The position numbers were made by a program, and so were the translations under genes. From contig JACBWW010000015.1 in assembly GCA_020086605.1 (NCBI GenBank), positions 21,069,819 to 21,133,818 of the forward strand: 64,000 nucleotides of DNA. The letters are read 5' to 3'. Positions 62,201-64,000 of the stretch are shown here, one piece after another. Position 1 is the stretch's first letter. Each line of letters begins with the position of its first letter. Under the pieces are notes generated by a model. The model saw only the letters and a list, made by a program, of their open reading frames with translations, was not told the origin of the DNA and ran no database searches. This stretch comes from Lanius collurio. Its lineage: Eukaryota; Chordata; Aves; Passeriformes; Laniidae.

Positions 62201-64000
62201 AGTTGTATTGTAAAACCCTGTCACAAAACTTGATTCCTCTCTGCAGCAATATACATTAAGGCATATGCAAAAGCACATGAGAGTCACTCAGTTATTCAAG
62301 AATCTTTCTGTTTATTTGACTCATCTGGAAACAATAACATGAGGGGAAAGTAAGCAGAAAACAATGCTTCCTTTCTGCTCATTCTCTCCATATATCCCCT
62401 CTGCCAAAAGAACAGGTGCTGCTGCTCTCATGGGCGCCACTGAAAACCTGGGCTCTGCAGAGATAGAGCTCCCCAGAAAGAACATTCTGAGCAGTCCTTT
62501 CACTTGAGTAAAAAATGGTTATTTGACAGGAAGCCCTGCAAAACCAGGGATATGAATGTGGGTATTTTTAAAGGATAAAAAAGTTAAAAATACATGAGCT
62601 GATGGAGCCTGGATTTAGGTGCTATAACTTATTTTTGACAATAATGCAGGTGGGTGTAAGAGCTGTGCCTGCACACAGACACACACACTTCCCCTGCCAA
62701 GGAAGGGCAGCAACAATTGCTCCCCAACCTATTTCTGCCTAGGTGAGATTTGTTATGGATAGAAAAAGGACATCAGCAAGGCTGTCCTGGCCTCACACAG
62801 ACATCAGCATCAGCTGACTGACAGAAACTCCCTTGTGGAGAGCTCTGTTTGCAGCTCTGTGTTATGCTCAGATTCACTTATGTAGATACATGTTAGGTAT
62901 TCACAACATGTTTCTGTAAGGCGTGCTTTGTACGTGGTGTGAGGTAGCCAATCAACCACAGAGTGGCCATGTTGACCATGGTTAGCTGAACTACAATAAT
63001 TCACTGGCCAGCATTTCAGGGAGTCTCAGCTGACACAGGTGAAGAAGGTGTCACAAAATGTCTGTTATAGAAATCCCCATGACCATCTAGACAGTCAATG
63101 GCCAGCCTGTTAATGGCATTCCCTATGTGAGAATTAACCTTTGCAGATGATCCCAATAAATCAGTTTCCTTAGCCAACAGTCTGTGCACAAGTATTTGAG
63201 CAGCATGCCAGTAGAGAAACAATCTTAGCTGGGATATGACCCAGATTGTGTGATATGGAGTAGCAGGAGTTTTCCAAGGAGAAAAAGGAAGGTTGTTCAG
63301 CTAAAGTTTCAGCTTTAGCTCAAGGCTTAGGAGACAAGTTTAATCCCCTGCTCTAGCTATTTTCTTCCTATATCATTTTTGGAAAATATCAAGACAATAA
63401 ATATCTAAGTACCTTTAGTAGTGCACTGTTAATTTTCCTGTAATTCAATTCTTCATTTCTACATTGACTATTGTAGTAATTCTTCATCTTGTGGGGATAT
63501 TTTGAAGGGCAAGTGCACAGAAGGTGGTCAGGTGCTCAGGAATTGCACTGGTGAGGGCCACGAAAACACCTGGCTCATAATCTGTTGATGTGGCTCCTGC
63601 CTGTGAGACTAGAACAAATCCTTCCAACTCTTAGAACCTCATTTCATTTCACAACTAGGAGAATATTTTTCTACTCCCTTTCCAGATTATATTAAAGCAG
63701 CACTCATTAATGCTAAAATGAGATGAGTAAAATAATGATGAGGAGCTTTTGAAAGCTTATAAATAAACAAAACATACCCTTGTAATCAGGATCTGTGATA
63801 GCTTTACTATGAAAGGAGACTGTAAACAACCAGAGGAAGCACAGCCTGTACTAAAACCCAAGGGAATGAATGGATTTATGTTTTAGGTTCCTTGATATCA
63901 TGCAGATAAAGAAATAAGACTGCTTAAGAAAAAGTTAAGACCTTATCATCTCAGTATAAGATTGAGATCATCTATGCATTCTGAACACTAGGAACTTGGG
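59253..64000. other. AT-rich non-coding stretch
   Basis: I see no supported gene. Frames of 60-108 codons on both strands lack domain patterns and good splice pairs. A short CA-rich run occurs near 62680-62700. Confidence 0.55.

Overview
The window looks like AT-rich, gene-poor nuclear DNA from a bird, most likely a songbird. Two things point there. One is a degraded CR1 LINE reverse-transcriptase fragment at about 33546-33780, minus strand. The other is a short element at about 59112-59252 that joins a CR1 3' end to a tRNA-Ile-like head, the design of the passerine TguSINE1 family. There are no operons, no bacterial signals, no recognisable tRNA or rRNA gene and no CRISPR array. I found no exon of a gene I can name.

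The centrepiece is a compact LTR retroelement at 10185-12662. Two similar LTRs (10185-10480 and 12381-12662) begin TGTGGA and end ACAACA, and an exact 6-bp duplication, TAGCAG, flanks the unit. Between them lie a primer-binding-site-like leader with a good splice donor, the start of a betaretrovirus-like gag (matrix region), a CpG-rich and frame-broken stretch, an intronless Y-box cold-shock-domain reading frame (open 11599-12138), a short tail and a purine-rich tract before the 3' LTR. Capsid, nucleocapsid, protease and pol are absent, and so is essentially all of env. This is the layout of a defective retrovirus that has swapped its genes for a captured host gene, here an RNA-binding Y-box relative with an unusual proline/aromatic C-terminal tail. 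The cold-shock frame is intact although the two LTRs differ at roughly one site in ten by eye and gag is broken.

Elsewhere: 1-10178 is non-coding apart from a 60-bp tandem duplication and two inverted repeats. 12669-24530 holds a weak candidate exon on the minus strand (16543-16926), a MIR-like fragment (about 19750-19860) and a CpG-rich patch (about 19915-20330). 24500-29350 carries several open segments with plausible splice sites on the plus strand. Three of them join in one phase (25951-26199, 26372-26461, 27159-27182), possibly a transcript or a decayed gene of unknown identity. 28714-28870 is an A/C-only tract. 34176-34219 is a compound AT/AC microsatellite. 34220-64000 is mostly featureless AT-rich DNA with a GC-rich block (about 41780-42260), a conserved-element-like stretch (about 42760-43050) and the SINE.

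All identifications come from reading the sequence and remembered family features. No database search was run.
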